From: JAEZJZ01 sp050949055
GTDB lineage: Bacteria > Bacillota > UBA994 > UBA5500
Direction: 5' to 3'
DNA length: 64,000 nt
Assembly (NCBI GenBank): GCA_050949055.1
Contig: JBMNFA010000009.1
Location: 434,001 to 498,000, forward strand
Below the pieces are notes generated by a model. The model was not told the origin of the DNA. It saw only the letters and a program-made list of their open reading frames with translations, and did no database searches. Made by a program: the position numbers and the translations under genes. Of the stretch, positions 1 to 8,265 are shown one piece after another (the stretch's first letter is position 1; each line of letters starts with the position of its first letter).

Positions 1-120
1 GACCATCGCATCGGCCTCACTGTGCATAACATCAGCGCCATCATGGACGGCGATATCGACGACATCCTGCAGGCACTGATTACCGACAATCAACTGCAGA
101 ACTTGTCCTCCCATGAATAG
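1..120 (+). CDS. prfA: Peptide chain release factor 1, C-terminal end (partial)
   Basis: The window opens inside a reading frame whose last 39 codons read DHRIGLTVHNISAIMDGD and onward, ending at TAG 118-120. This matches the C-terminal end of class I release factor RF1, which reads UAG and UAA stop codons on the ribosome. The GGQ domain lies upstream of the window. The stop overlaps the ATG of prmC, whose product methylates the GGQ glutamine of this factor, so the two are translationally coupled. Identification rests on a short segment plus the classic prfA-prmC order. Confidence 0.85.
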   Translation, partial: DHRIGLTVHNISAIMDGDIDDILQALITDNQLQNLSSHE

Positions 121-1027
121 GATGAACAGGCAGCGCGCTTGGCAGTGGGGAACGGCAGAGCTGCAGCAAGCACAGGTGGCGGACGCCCGTTGGCAGGCTG
201 AATTGCTACTTCGAAGCGCGCTCCGCGAAACGCGGGCGCGCTTCTTGGCTGCTCTGTCCCAGGAAATTGACGACAAGTCCTGGCAGCACTTTGTGCGTTG
301 GATAGACGCCCGCAGCCAGGGCACCCCGCTGCAATACTTGATAGGTAGCCAGGAGTTCATGGGGTTGGAGATTGCGGTTACCCCGGCCGTGCTGATCCCC
401 CGGCCGGATACGGAAGTCCTGGTGGAGCAGGCTATCCGGTTGCTGGAGTGCCACCCCGCGCCCCGCGTGGCCGATTTGGCCACCGGCAGCGGGGCCATTG
501 CCCTGGCCTTGGCCCACCATCTGCCCCGGGCTCAGGTGATAGCCACCGACATATCTCAGGAGGCACTGCAAGTAGCACAGGCTAATGCCGCTCGCCTAGG
601 GTTAACGGAACGCATCCAGTGGCACCTGGGGTCTTGGGCGGAGCCGCTGATCGGGGGGCCTCCCCTGCAGGCCATCGTTTCCAATCCCCCTTATCTCCCC
701 TCTGCAGCTATCGCCACCCTCAGTGCTGACGTGCGCCGCGAACCGCGCTTGGCTTTGGATGGCGGGTCGGATGGTCTCGACTGCTATCGGGCGCTGATCC
801 CACAAGCCAAGACGCTTCTTGACCCCGACGGCCATTTGCTGCTCGAGGTCGGTGCTGGCCAGGCATCCGACGTTTGCCAGCTGCTGCGTCGCGCCGGCTT
901 CCGTCGCCTGCACACCGTCCCCGACCTGGCCGGCATCCAGCGGGTCGTTATTTCGTCCCCCGAAAGATACACCGGGACGCGTACCGCGTATCCTTCGGTA
1001 GTCGAAAATACGGCTCTCACACACTGA
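113..1027 (+). CDS. prmC: Release factor glutamine N5-methyltransferase
   Basis: A 304-residue protein with the PrmC/HemK signature: IPRPDTE at residues 95-101, the SAM-binding loop DLATGSGAIA at 121-130 and the catalytic NPPY at 191-194. It transfers a methyl group from SAM to the GGQ glutamine of RF1 and RF2 in the cytoplasm. The ATG at 113 overlaps the prfA stop; a second ATG at 122 is possible. After the usual family ending near DLAGIQRVV there are about 20 extra residues with no recognisable motif, so the C-terminus is slightly longer than typical. Function is sure; the exact start is not. Confidence 0.93.
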   Translation: MNRMNRQRAWQWGTAELQQAQVADARWQAELLLRSALRETRARFLAALSQEIDDKSWQHFVRWIDARSQGTPLQYLIGSQEFMGLEIAVTPAVLIPRPDTEVLVEQAIRLLECHPAPRVADLATGSGAIALALAHHLPRAQVIATDISQEALQVAQANAARLGLTERIQWHLGSWAEPLIGGPPLQAIVSNPPYLPSAAIATLSADVRREPRLALDGGSDGLDCYRALIPQAKTLLDPDGHLLLEVGAGQASDVCQLLRRAGFRRLHTVPDLAGIQRVVISSPERYTGTRTAYPSVVENTALTH

Positions 1028-1137
1028 TGTGTACCTAGAATGCCAAGGGTCATATCCCTCGTCCGGGTAGCACTGCAGGCAGACGAAACATCCTCGCGGA
1101 TTTTTGGGCTTCTCCCCAAAAAACCACCTTTCCGCTG

Positions 1138-1165
1138 TTGACACACTGGCTAAGATTGCTATAGA
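1138..1165 (+). promoter_or_regulatory. Candidate sigma-A promoter upstream of iscR
   Basis: TTGACA at 1138-1143 and TATAGA at 1160-1165 with a 16 bp gap. The predicted start lies inside the hairpin at 1166-1194, so promoter and terminator overlap. It may drive iscR, but a promoter overlapping the 1239-1263 operator could do so instead. Confidence 0.4.
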
Positions 1166-1198
1166 ATAAATCCGAGCAAAGCGCTCGGATTTATTTTT
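1166..1198 (+). terminator. Rho-independent terminator after prfA-prmC
   Basis: A perfect 12 bp stem, ATAAATCCGAGC at 1166-1177 and its complement at 1183-1194 with loop AAAGC, running into a T-rich tract. It separates prmC from iscR. Confidence 0.8.
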
Positions 1199-1238
1199 GG
1201 CGATAATCCCGAGAGGATTGCTCAGAATTTTTCGGCAT

Positions 1239-1263
1239 ATTCCTGACTAATTCACTCAGAATA
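1239..1263 (+). promoter_or_regulatory. IscR type-1-like operator upstream of iscR
   Basis: The 25 bp site starts ATTCCTGACTAATT and ends CACTCAGAATA. Against the E. coli IscR type-1 (Fe-S-dependent) consensus as I remember it (ATASYYGACTRWWWYAGTCRRSTAT) about 19 of 25 positions agree, the left half almost fully. It sits 24 bp before the iscR start, so autoregulation is the natural reading. This is inference from sequence. Confidence 0.55.
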
Positions 1264-1286
1264 CATAACGGCAAGGGGGCGAATAG

Positions 1287-1727
1287 ATGCGATTATCCAC
1301 CAAGGGTCAATACGCAGTGAGGGCGATGTTGGTGCTGACGGTGCATCAAGCCGAAGCGCCCATTCCGCTTCGACGGGTGGCGCAGCTAGAGGATATCTCC
1401 GAGCAATACTTGGAGCAGATTTTTGTGGACTTGCGCAAGCATAAGCTGGTCACCGGTGTGAGGGGAGCTGCAGGAGGATACCGCCTTGGCCGCCCGGCAG
1501 CTGAAATCACTGCCGGAGACATCCTGCGAGCAGTGGAAGGGCCGATTGCCCCGGTGGAGTGTGTGCGTCACAACCAGTCGGGGGCCTGCGAGCGGGCTAA
1601 CGTATGCGTTACCCGGGAATTATGGATGAGGCTGCGGGATAGTATGTCCGCAGTGCTGGATCATACCACTCTGGCTGACCTGGCGCAGATGACAGTACAG
1701 CCAGTGGACAAGGAGGCAAACAGCTGA
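1287..1727 (+). CDS. iscR: Rrf2-family Fe-S cluster regulator, IscR type
   Basis: A 146-residue Rrf2 protein: an N-terminal winged helix with the family start MRLSTKGQYAVRAML, followed by the cysteine loop C92, C101, C107. E. coli IscR uses C92, C98 and C104 plus a histidine to hold a [2Fe-2S] cluster, so this protein can plausibly bind one. The RBS AAGGGGG lies 7-8 bases before the ATG. It heads iscR-iscS-iscU, and its stop overlaps the iscS ATG by one base. A CymR-like cysteine regulator is the alternative, but three suitably spaced cysteines and the upstream operator favour an Fe-S sensor. Confidence 0.88.
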   Translation: MRLSTKGQYAVRAMLVLTVHQAEAPIPLRRVAQLEDISEQYLEQIFVDLRKHKLVTGVRGAAGGYRLGRPAAEITAGDILRAVEGPIAPVECVRHNQSGACERANVCVTRELWMRLRDSMSAVLDHTTLADLAQMTVQPVDKEANS

Positions 1728-2896
1728 TGCGCTCTGTGTACTTGGATCACGCCGCCACTACCCCGGTTCATCCCGAGGTGCTTAGTGCCATGCTGCCCTA
1801 CTTCAGCGCCGATTACGGCAACGCTTCCAGCGTGCATCACTTTGGTCGCAAAGTTCGCATCGCCGTCGATCAGGCTCGCTCTTCCGTGGCTGAGGCCATC
1901 GGCGCCAAGCCACAGGAGATTTACTTCACCAGCGGTGGCACCGAGGCCGATAACCTCGCGATTTTGGGCACCGCCCGCCAGCTGGCGAACAAAGGCAAGC
2001 ACATCATCACCAGCGGCATCGAGCACCACGCAGTTCTGGAGACCTGCCAGGCGCTGGAGAAGCAGGGATACGACGTCACCTATCTGCCGGTGGACGAAAC
2101 CGGCTTGGTGCGGGTGCAAGATGTGGAGGCGGCTATCCGTCCAGACACGATTTTGATCACCATCATGCATGCCAACAACGAGATTGGCACCATTCAGCCC
2201 ATTGCCGAGATTGGTGCACTAGCCAAGGCCAAAGGAATTGTTATGCATACCGACGCCGTACAATCGATGGGCAGCCTGCCGATCAAGGTCGACGACTTGC
2301 AGGTGGATCTGCTGTCCTTCTCCGCCCACAAGATCTACGGACCCAAAGGGATAGGCGCGCTGTACGTGCGCCGCGGTACCCGCCTCAAACCGATTTGGTA
2401 TGGCGGCAGCCAGGAGCGTAAGCTGCGCACCGGCACCGAGAACGTACCCGGAATTATTGGGCTGGCCAAGGCGGTGGAGTTGGCAGTACGGGAGCGCGAG
2501 CAGCGCAATGCCCACCTGAAGCAGTTGCAGCGCAAGCTGATCGCCGGTTTGACCAGTGTGCCGGATGTCACCCTCAACGGGCACCCAGAGCAGCGCCTGC
2601 CTGGTAACGTGAACATCAGCGTCAAATATGTTGAGGGGGAATCGTTGATTCTCAGTTTGGATATGAAAGGCATCGCCGTTTCCTCGGGCTCGGCCTGCAC
2701 CTCCGGCTCCTTGGAGCCATCCCACGTCCTGCTCTGCATGGGGCTGGATCACCTACAAGCCCACGGCAGCCTGCGCCTGACGTTGGGAAAAGACAATACC
2801 GAAGAGGATATCGATTACGTGCTCAGCGTGTTTCCGGAGATAGTTGAGAGGCTGCGCTCCATATCTCCGCTTTACCACAGGGGGAGGAATGAATAA
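1727..2896 (+). CDS. iscS: Cysteine desulfurase (NifS/IscS family)
   Basis: A 389-residue class V aminotransferase-fold enzyme. It uses PLP to remove sulfur from cysteine and carries it as a persulfide for Fe-S assembly and tRNA thiolation. Visible landmarks are YLDHAATTP at 5-13, the PLP lysine K202 in SFSAHKIYGPKG, and the mobile-loop catalytic C324 in SSGSACTSGS. Length is normal for the short NifS-like IscS type. It overlaps iscR by one base and abuts the scaffold gene directly, so the three form one operon. Whether it also supplies sulfur to tRNA enzymes cannot be told here; no mnmA follows. Confidence 0.93.
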   Translation: MRSVYLDHAATTPVHPEVLSAMLPYFSADYGNASSVHHFGRKVRIAVDQARSSVAEAIGAKPQEIYFTSGGTEADNLAILGTARQLANKGKHIITSGIEHHAVLETCQALEKQGYDVTYLPVDETGLVRVQDVEAAIRPDTILITIMHANNEIGTIQPIAEIGALAKAKGIVMHTDAVQSMGSLPIKVDDLQVDLLSFSAHKIYGPKGIGALYVRRGTRLKPIWYGGSQERKLRTGTENVPGIIGLAKAVELAVREREQRNAHLKQLQRKLIAGLTSVPDVTLNGHPEQRLPGNVNISVKYVEGESLILSLDMKGIAVSSGSACTSGSLEPSHVLLCMGLDHLQAHGSLRLTLGKDNTEEDIDYVLSVFPEIVERLRSISPLYHRGRNE

Positions 2897-3310
2897 ATGA
2901 ACACCATGTACAACGAGAAAGTGATGGACCACTTCACCAACCCGCGCAACGTGGGAACCATTGAGAACGCCGACGGAGAGGGCGAAGTTGGCAACGTGAC
3001 CTGTGGCGACATCATGCGCATCTACATCAAGGTGGACGAGGACGAGCGCATCACAGACATCAAGTTCCAGACCTTCGGCTGCGGCGCAGCCCTGGCCACC
3101 AGCAGCATGGTCACCGAGATGGTCAAGGGCAAGACCATCGAAGAAGCGCTGCGCATCACCAACAAGGATGTAGCCAGGGAACTGGGCGGCCTGCCGCCGA
3201 TCAAGATGCACTGCTCCAACCTGGCAGCCGACGCGCTGCGGTCAGCGGTGGCTGACTACAAGCTGCGCAAGGGAGTTCATGAGGCAGAAGCTGTTAAAGA
3301 GGCCAAGTAA
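2897..3310 (+). CDS. iscU: Fe-S cluster scaffold protein IscU/NifU
   Basis: A 137-residue IscU-type scaffold on which Fe-S clusters are built from the desulfurase's sulfur. The three ligand cysteines are C36 (TCGD, with the conserved aspartate D38), C62 (FGCGAA) and C106 (MHCSNLA). There are no extra NifU domains. The ATG follows the iscS TAA with no gap, and GGGGGAGG in the end of iscS serves as RBS. It is the last gene of the operon; a large palindrome follows at 3321. Confidence 0.93.
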   Translation: MNTMYNEKVMDHFTNPRNVGTIENADGEGEVGNVTCGDIMRIYIKVDEDERITDIKFQTFGCGAALATSSMVTEMVKGKTIEEALRITNKDVARELGGLPPIKMHCSNLAADALRSAVADYKLRKGVHEAEAVKEAK

Positions 3311-3320
3311 CTACCCCTAA

Positions 3321-3382
3321 TGTGACGCGGGGACGGATCTTTTGTCACACAAGTGTGACAAAAGATCCGTCCCCGCGTCACA
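3321..3382. repeat. REPIN-like perfect palindrome, long GGGGACGG type
   Basis: Two 30 bp arms (3321-3350 and 3353-3382) with a 2-base loop. Each arm begins TGTGAC and ends GTCACA, so each half is itself bounded by a short inverted repeat, and its core is GGGGACGGATCT. The half-units face each other as in REPIN elements. It lies between the convergent iscU and aspS genes and could also terminate both, though it lacks a T tract. Relatives lie at 8157, 18583 and 43943. Confidence 0.8.
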
Positions 3383-3392
3383 TATCACATGC

Positions 3393-4688
3393 CTACGGCA
3401 CCAGCCTGGTCCTATCTCGCGGGAAGAGCGTTGCTTGGCGCACGTTTTCCAAGCCCAGCAAACGGGCAGTCAGGCGCTCCAGGCCGATGGCGAACCCCCC
3501 ATGGGGCGGCGCTGCCAGCCGGAAAGCCTCCAAATAGAACTCATATCCCTCTGGATTGAGCCCCCGTTCGCGCATCGCAGCCAGCAGTTCTGGCAGGCGA
3601 TGAATGCGCAGGCCTCCCGTAGTCACCTCCATGCCATTCAGCAGCAGGTCAAAGGAGCAGGTTAGGTCAGGAGCATCCGGGCAGGTCAGGGCGTAGAAGG
3701 GCCGCACCGCCTTTGGGTAGCGGGTGACAAACATCGCCGGCACGCCCCATTTCTCCAGCGTATGCTGGCAAAGCAGCCGTTCGCCCTGTGGGTCCAAGTT
3801 GCCCTCGGGTGAAGGATGTCCGTAGCGGCTAAGCAGCAGCTGCTGAGCCTCGGCCAGCGTTACCCGGGGAACATTGTTTAGGCGCGGCAGTCTCACCCCC
3901 AAGGCGGCCAGCTGCGGCTGACACCGCTCCCGCACCCTGTCCAGCACAAACAATAGCAGCTGATTCTCCAGATCCATCAGCTCATTCTCGTCCGTAACGA
4001 AACCCATCTCCAGGTCCAGGCTGATGAACTCGTTGGTGTGGCGGCTGGTGTTGTGCTCCTCCGCCCGAAAAGCGGGTGCCACCTCAAACACCCGTTCCAG
4101 CCCCGCCGCCACCAGCATCTGCTTATAGAACTGCGGGCTCTGGGCCAAGAAGGCCGGCTGCTCAAAGTATTGCAGCGGGAACAGCTCCGCGCCCCCCTCA
4201 GTCCCGGTGGCGACAATCTTCGGCGTTTGCACTTCTGTAAACCTGCGCTCTGCCAGGAAGTCACGGAAAGCCTGGCAGATGACCGCCTTCACATGAAACA
4301 CCGCTTGCACCTCTGGGTGTCGCAGGCTGAGCACCCGATGGTCCAACTGCAGGTCCAGCCCCGCCTTCACTTGCGGCTGGTTCACTTCAAAGGGCAATTC
4401 GCCCGGTGCCTCCGTCAGCACCTCCACTGCCGTGGCCTGCACCTCGTAGCCCTGCGCAGAGCGACTGCTCACCACAGTCCCCCGCACCAGAATCACGCTC
4501 TCCAGTGGAGGATCCGCCTTGGCCAATGCTCCCGTCAGCACCACCTGTACCCAGCCGCTGCGGTCCCGCAGCACCCAGAAGGCCAGCTGTCGGCCCACCT
4601 GCCTGCTGCGCTGCAACCAACCTGCAACTTGCACCTCCCGCCCCATCTGCGCTGCCAACTGATCACAAAACACTCTTTCCGCAAACAA
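3393..4688 (-). CDS. aspS: Aspartate--tRNA ligase, archaeal/non-discriminating type
   Basis: A class II aminoacyl-tRNA synthetase of about 431 residues with an N-terminal OB-fold anticodon domain (VQVAGWLQRSRQ) and catalytic motifs including FRAEEHNTSRHTNEF (motif 2) and the final GFAIGLERLTARLLG (motif 3). It resembles archaeal AspRS rather than the roughly 590-residue bacterial form with its inserted domain. Such enzymes are often non-discriminating and load Asp on tRNA-Asp and tRNA-Asn, which then needs GatCAB. The open frame runs up to 4835, but that part lies in the T-box. I chose TTG at 4688, 6 bases after GGGGGTG, which gives MFAERVFCDQL; GTG 4673 is the alternative. Confidence 0.87.
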   Translation of the reverse strand: MFAERVFCDQLAAQMGREVQVAGWLQRSRQVGRQLAFWVLRDRSGWVQVVLTGALAKADPPLESVILVRGTVVSSRSAQGYEVQATAVEVLTEAPGELPFEVNQPQVKAGLDLQLDHRVLSLRHPEVQAVFHVKAVICQAFRDFLAERRFTEVQTPKIVATGTEGGAELFPLQYFEQPAFLAQSPQFYKQMLVAAGLERVFEVAPAFRAEEHNTSRHTNEFISLDLEMGFVTDENELMDLENQLLLFVLDRVRERCQPQLAALGVRLPRLNNVPRVTLAEAQQLLLSRYGHPSPEGNLDPQGERLLCQHTLEKWGVPAMFVTRYPKAVRPFYALTCPDAPDLTCSFDLLLNGMEVTTGGLRIHRLPELLAAMRERGLNPEGYEFYLEAFRLAAPPHGGFAIGLERLTARLLGLENVRQATLFPRDRTRLVP

Positions 4689-4710
4689 AAACAGCACCCC
4701 CAAGACAAAA

Positions 4711-4944
4711 TTACCCCTTCTCGTAACAGGGACGAGAAGGGGCTGCCCGCGGTGCCACCCTGGTTGATGCCGTCGCTTTCGTGCGGCATCCAACTTGGCT
4801 TTCTGTAACGGGAAAGCCCCGGCCTGCTTGTTCACAGGCTGCTCCTTCGATGTCCTTCACTGTAGTATCGGCCCCAGGCTTGCACCATCCCTGGGTCGCT
4901 TCGGCCAATCTCTGCAGCTACTCTCCGAGCTCATCGCAGTTAAT
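4711..4944 (-). promoter_or_regulatory. T-box leader of aspS, specifier GAC (Asp)
   Basis: On the minus strand: stem I with GCGATGAGCTCGGAGAGTA, a specifier region GTGAAG-GAC-ATCGAAGGAGC, the antiterminator AGGGTGGCACCGCGG at 4747-4761 and a terminator with 11 bp arms (4732-4742 and 4714-4724) followed by TAATTTT. The GAC at 4852-4854 is read by aligning with the argS and metG leaders, where the same slot holds CGC and ATG. TGGC in the antiterminator would pair with the GCCA end of tRNA-Asp. It should let transcription through when tRNA-Asp is uncharged. Confidence 0.9.
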
Positions 4945-4950
4945 AGCAAT

Positions 4951-4979
4951 ATCATATCTGCAAGGGAACGACCCGTCAA
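4951..4979 (-). promoter_or_regulatory. Promoter of the aspS T-box transcript
   Basis: On the minus strand, TTGACG at 4979-4974 and TATGAT at 4956-4951 with a 17 bp gap. The predicted start falls just before stem I of the T-box. Confidence 0.7.
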
Positions 4980-5094
4980 CCACATCGGTTCAAGCGAGTG
5001 AAGAGCACTAAACCCCCCAAGCGCTCCGGAGCCAGCCTGGTCCTAGCGAGGCGCGTCCCCTCGCTTCCCAGTGCTGCTCCCCAGCAGCGCTGTC

Positions 5095-6471
5095 TCAGCC
5101 CTTCAGCAGCATCTCTGCCACCCGGTAGACGTCTCCAGCTCCCATGGTAAACAGCAGGTCCCCCGGCCTAAGCTCCTGGCGCAGATACTCGGCCGCCTGC
5201 TGCAGCGAGCCGATATACTGGGCGTTAGGGTGCACGGCTTGCATCTGCTCCGCCAGTTGCGCACTGTTCACCCCGTAGGTATCCTTCTCCCTTGCCGCAT
5301 AGATGTCGGTGACGATCACCAGATCAGCTTCTTCAAATGCCTGCGCGAATTCACGCATCAGCGCCTTTGTCCGGGTGTATGTATGGGGCTGGAATACACA
5401 AATCAGCCGCTTCGGCCGGTAGGTCCTGCCGGCTGCCAGCGTGGCTTTGATTTCAGTGGGATGATGGGCGTAGTCATCGTAGATGGCCGCCCCATTGCAC
5501 TCCCCTTGGTAGTCGAAGCGCCGGTGGGTGCCGCGGTATTCCCCCAACTTTTCGGCCATCACAGCTGGGGCCAACCCGGCCAAGTGTCCCACGGCGATAG
5601 CCGCCAGGGCGTTCTGCACGTTATGCCCTCCTGGCACCCGCAACTTCACGCTCGCCTGTGGCTGGCCGTGATGCACCGCCGTGAAGGTGCTACCTCCGGC
5701 CTCCAGCTGCAGGTCAGCTACCGTCCAATCGGCGCTGGACTCCAACCCATAGCTGACCACCGGGCAGCCGAGTCCTGGCAGGATGCTCCGCACATTGGCA
5801 TCGTCTACGCAGGCTACCAGGGTGCCGTCCTCTGGGATCAACTCCGCAAAGCTGCGGAAGGTGCGCTTAATCTGCTCAATATCCTTGAAATAGTCCAAGT
5901 GATCGGCGTCGATGTTCAGAATCACACCGATATTCGGCTTTAACGACAAGAAATTATCAAAGTACTCGCAGGCCTCTGCCACCAGGAAGTTGCCATTGCC
6001 CACCTTGACGTTGCCGTTGAGCGATTCCAATTCTCCCCCCACCAGCACAGTGGGATTACAGCCAGCTAAGTCCAGCATCACTCCCAACATGGCAGTGGTG
6101 GTGGTCTTGCCGTGGGACCCGGCAATGGCAATGCCACGGGTGGCTTCCGCTATCAGGTCGCCCAACAGCTCTGCCCGGGCGTAAATCGGGATGCCCAACT
6201 CCTTAGCCCGTACCAATTCTGGGTTATCTGGCTTTACCGCCGATGTGTAGACGATCACATCCGCCCCGTGCACGTTTTCGGCGCTATGGGTGAACGTGAT
6301 GGTGGCTCCGGCGTTCTGTAGCCGATCGGTGAGGTTGGACTCACGCAAATCCGAGCCGCTCACGGTCCAGCCCCGGTTAAGCATGATCATCGCCAAGGCA
6401 CTCATGCTAATTCCGCCGATGCCGATAAAGTGAATATGCTTTGGTTTACCTAGATCCAGCATGGAAGGCAT
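5095..6471 (-). CDS. murC: UDP-N-acetylmuramate--L-alanine ligase
   Basis: A 458-residue Mur ligase that adds L-alanine to UDP-MurNAc using ATP, the first amino-acid step of peptidoglycan precursor synthesis in the cytoplasm. It shows the N-terminal nucleotide loop HFIGIGGISMSALA, the ATP loop GSHGKTTTT at about 118-126, and DDYAHHPTEIKATL in the C-terminal half. The frame is open to 6525, but the ATG at 6471 has AGGAGG 9 bases upstream and starts MPSMLDLG, as family members do. It stands alone on the minus strand; murB is 10 kb away on the other strand. GC-rich inverted repeats without a T tract follow the stop. Confidence 0.93.
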   Translation of the reverse strand: MPSMLDLGKPKHIHFIGIGGISMSALAMIMLNRGWTVSGSDLRESNLTDRLQNAGATITFTHSAENVHGADVIVYTSAVKPDNPELVRAKELGIPIYARAELLGDLIAEATRGIAIAGSHGKTTTTAMLGVMLDLAGCNPTVLVGGELESLNGNVKVGNGNFLVAEACEYFDNFLSLKPNIGVILNIDADHLDYFKDIEQIKRTFRSFAELIPEDGTLVACVDDANVRSILPGLGCPVVSYGLESSADWTVADLQLEAGGSTFTAVHHGQPQASVKLRVPGGHNVQNALAAIAVGHLAGLAPAVMAEKLGEYRGTHRRFDYQGECNGAAIYDDYAHHPTEIKATLAAGRTYRPKRLICVFQPHTYTRTKALMREFAQAFEEADLVIVTDIYAAREKDTYGVNSAQLAEQMQAVHPNAQYIGSLQQAAEYLRQELRPGDLLFTMGAGDVYRVAEMLLKG

Positions 6472-6664
6472 TATGTAATAACCTCCTAACTTATCTGCAG
6501 CGCCTATGTACCCAGGGAAAACCATAGAATATACTATGTTTACCCCAAGTATGCGGTTACTATGCTGCTATTCGTCATCGCTTCGCCAGTCCCTGCTTGG
6601 CTTTGCCCACAGCAGGAGACTATTGTTGATGCCTAGAACCTAAACGGGGAGGTGATTTGCCGCC

Positions 6665-7873
6665 ATGGATTTACATCAGCGCTTGCGCCTGCTGACCAAG
6701 CTAGTTCCCGAACAGCCTGCCAACGTTGCCGCGGCACCCGTCTGCCTCGGACAGGATTTTGAGCTGCCTGCCGAGGAAAGAAGCCTTTCGGAACCAACGA
6801 CAGAACTGGCTGCCTTGGCCGATGCATGCCTTTTGGCTGAACTAAAGGAATTTGACTGGCGACAGGTTGCCTTTATAGATACCGAAACCACCGGGCTGTC
6901 CACCGGAACCGGTACCTACGTCATTCTGCTGGGCATCGGCACCATCTTCGAGGGCAGTTTGCGGGTGCGCCAATACTTCCTGCCGGAGCCTGCCGCTGAA
7001 GATGCTTTCTGGCAACAGGTACTGCCAGAGCTACAGCCATTCCCGGTGCTCTGTACCTTCAATGGTAAGAGTTACGACCTTCCCCTGATCAACACCCGCT
7101 TGACGCTGATGCGGCTGCCCCCGTTGGCACCGCAAGCTCACTTGGACCTGCTCTATCCCGCCAGGCGTCTCTGGCGCAGGATTTTGCCCAGCTGTGCTCT
7201 GCAATCCTTGGAGCAGCACCGCTTGCATTCGCAGCGGGAGGACGACTTGCCCGGGGCGCTAATCCCTTCTATATATTATGATTACCTAAAAACCGGCGAT
7301 AGAAAACTACTGCAGGGCATCTTTCTGCACAATCGGCGCGATGTCTTTAGCCTGATGGAGTTGGCGCTGCAGATGGCTGTCAACTGCGCCCAGCCGCAAG
7401 CGCATTTTGGACGGGCGGAGGAATTTTTTGGCCTGGCCGAAGCGCACTTGCGCAACGGTCAGACCGGTGCAGCCTTGGATATGATTGGCTTGGGATTGGC
7501 CAGGCCTGGCGATCAGCGCCTGAAACGGCAGTACCTGCAAAGACTAGCCAAGTTGCACACGCGGTTAGGAGAATACGAGCAGGCGGAGGCCGCCTGGAGC
7601 GAGCTGGCTGCCCTGGAACCCCTGTCGCCTACGGCACAAGTTGAGTTGGCTAAACTCTATGAGCATCGGCAGCGGAACCTGTCGGCCGCCTTGCGCGCCG
7701 CCAGGCAGGCACTGGCCATATGTCGGCGGCGGGAAAGCATGGGGATACCTGCGCCAGCCGCCGAGAGAGCAGCTTTAGCCAAGCGGCTACAGCGACTGGA
7801 GCGCCGCTGGGAGCGAGCGGCGGCCAATATGGATCTCAGAAAGGAAGGAGTGCATCCGGTCAATGATAGATAA
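6665..7873 (+). CDS. RNase H-like exonuclease-fold protein with TPR repeats (YprB-like)
   Basis: A 402-residue protein with a central RNase H-like domain of the YprB type: FIDTETTG (D72, E74), FNGKSYD at 132-138 and HNRRDV at 222-227 look like the acidic metal ligands of a DEDD nuclease. Residues about 250-390 are helical and repeat-like (EYEQAEAAWSELAALEP), consistent with TPRs. The biological substrate is not known to me; the fold implies 3'-5' cleavage of nucleic acid. The RBS GGGGAGGTGA precedes the ATG. It overlaps the next gene by 11 bases, so the two are co-translated. Confidence 0.8.
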   Translation: MDLHQRLRLLTKLVPEQPANVAAAPVCLGQDFELPAEERSLSEPTTELAALADACLLAELKEFDWRQVAFIDTETTGLSTGTGTYVILLGIGTIFEGSLRVRQYFLPEPAAEDAFWQQVLPELQPFPVLCTFNGKSYDLPLINTRLTLMRLPPLAPQAHLDLLYPARRLWRRILPSCALQSLEQHRLHSQREDDLPGALIPSIYYDYLKTGDRKLLQGIFLHNRRDVFSLMELALQMAVNCAQPQAHFGRAEEFFGLAEAHLRNGQTGAALDMIGLGLARPGDQRLKRQYLQRLAKLHTRLGEYEQAEAAWSELAALEPLSPTAQVELAKLYEHRQRNLSAALRAARQALAICRRRESMGIPAPAAERAALAKRLQRLERRWERAAANMDLRKEGVHPVNDR

Positions 7874-8153
7874 ACTGCTGCGAACTAAGGATGTGCAACG
7901 GTTGCTGCAAGCACTCCTCTGTCTGCAGACAGAGGAGGAGGCGGGCCAGCTGCTCACCGATATCTGCACCGTAGGCGAGCTAAAAACATTGGCCCAGCGG
8001 CTGGAGGTGGCTTCCTTGCTGCGGTCCGGATACACCTATAGTCAGGTGGAGGAGATGACCGGAGCCAGCACCGCCACCATCAGCCGCGTAAAACGGTTCC
8101 TGCAATATGGTGCCGGCGGCTACGAACTAGTCCTCAGCCGCATGGAAGAATAG
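7863..8153 (+). CDS. YerC/TrpR-like DNA-binding repressor
   Basis: A 96-residue all-helical protein with the TrpR-superfamily core VGELKTLAQRLEVASLL and helix-turn-helix YSQVEEMTGASTATISRVKR. It matches the YerC/YecD family of small Firmicutes regulators, not tryptophan-specific TrpR. No ligand or target can be read from the sequence. It starts within the end of the RNase H-like gene and is followed 3 bases later by a short palindrome at 8157 that may act as a terminator. Confidence 0.82.
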   Translation: MIDKLLRTKDVQRLLQALLCLQTEEEAGQLLTDICTVGELKTLAQRLEVASLLRSGYTYSQVEEMTGASTATISRVKRFLQYGAGGYELVLSRMEE

Positions 8154-8156
8154 AAT

Positions 8157-8183
8157 GACACGCGGGGACAGTCCCCTCGTGTC
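8157..8183. repeat. Short GGGGAC palindrome
   Basis: GACACG-c-GGGGAC, a single central A, then GTCCCC-t-CGTGTC: a near-perfect 27 bp palindrome with one mismatched pair. It is almost the same as the element at 18583-18613 and shares GACACGCGGGGAC with the longer one at 3321. Confidence 0.75.
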
Positions 8184-8265
8184 GCTCTCCGGAAGTTTGC
8201 TCGCCAGGATGAAACTTCGGCGGCCTGATAGCGTATAGACTATTGGACGCAGGGAGGAGATGGTC

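Noticed and set aside
2219..2752. 177-codon minus-strand frame
   Set aside because: It is a shadow of iscS on the opposite strand, without RBS or recognisable domains.
4038..4808. 256-codon plus-strand frame
   Set aside because: It is antisense to aspS and its T-box, with histidine- and leucine-rich shadow composition.
4689..4835. N-terminal extension of aspS to 4835
   Set aside because: These codons lie in the T-box antiterminator and terminator and match nothing in AspRS.
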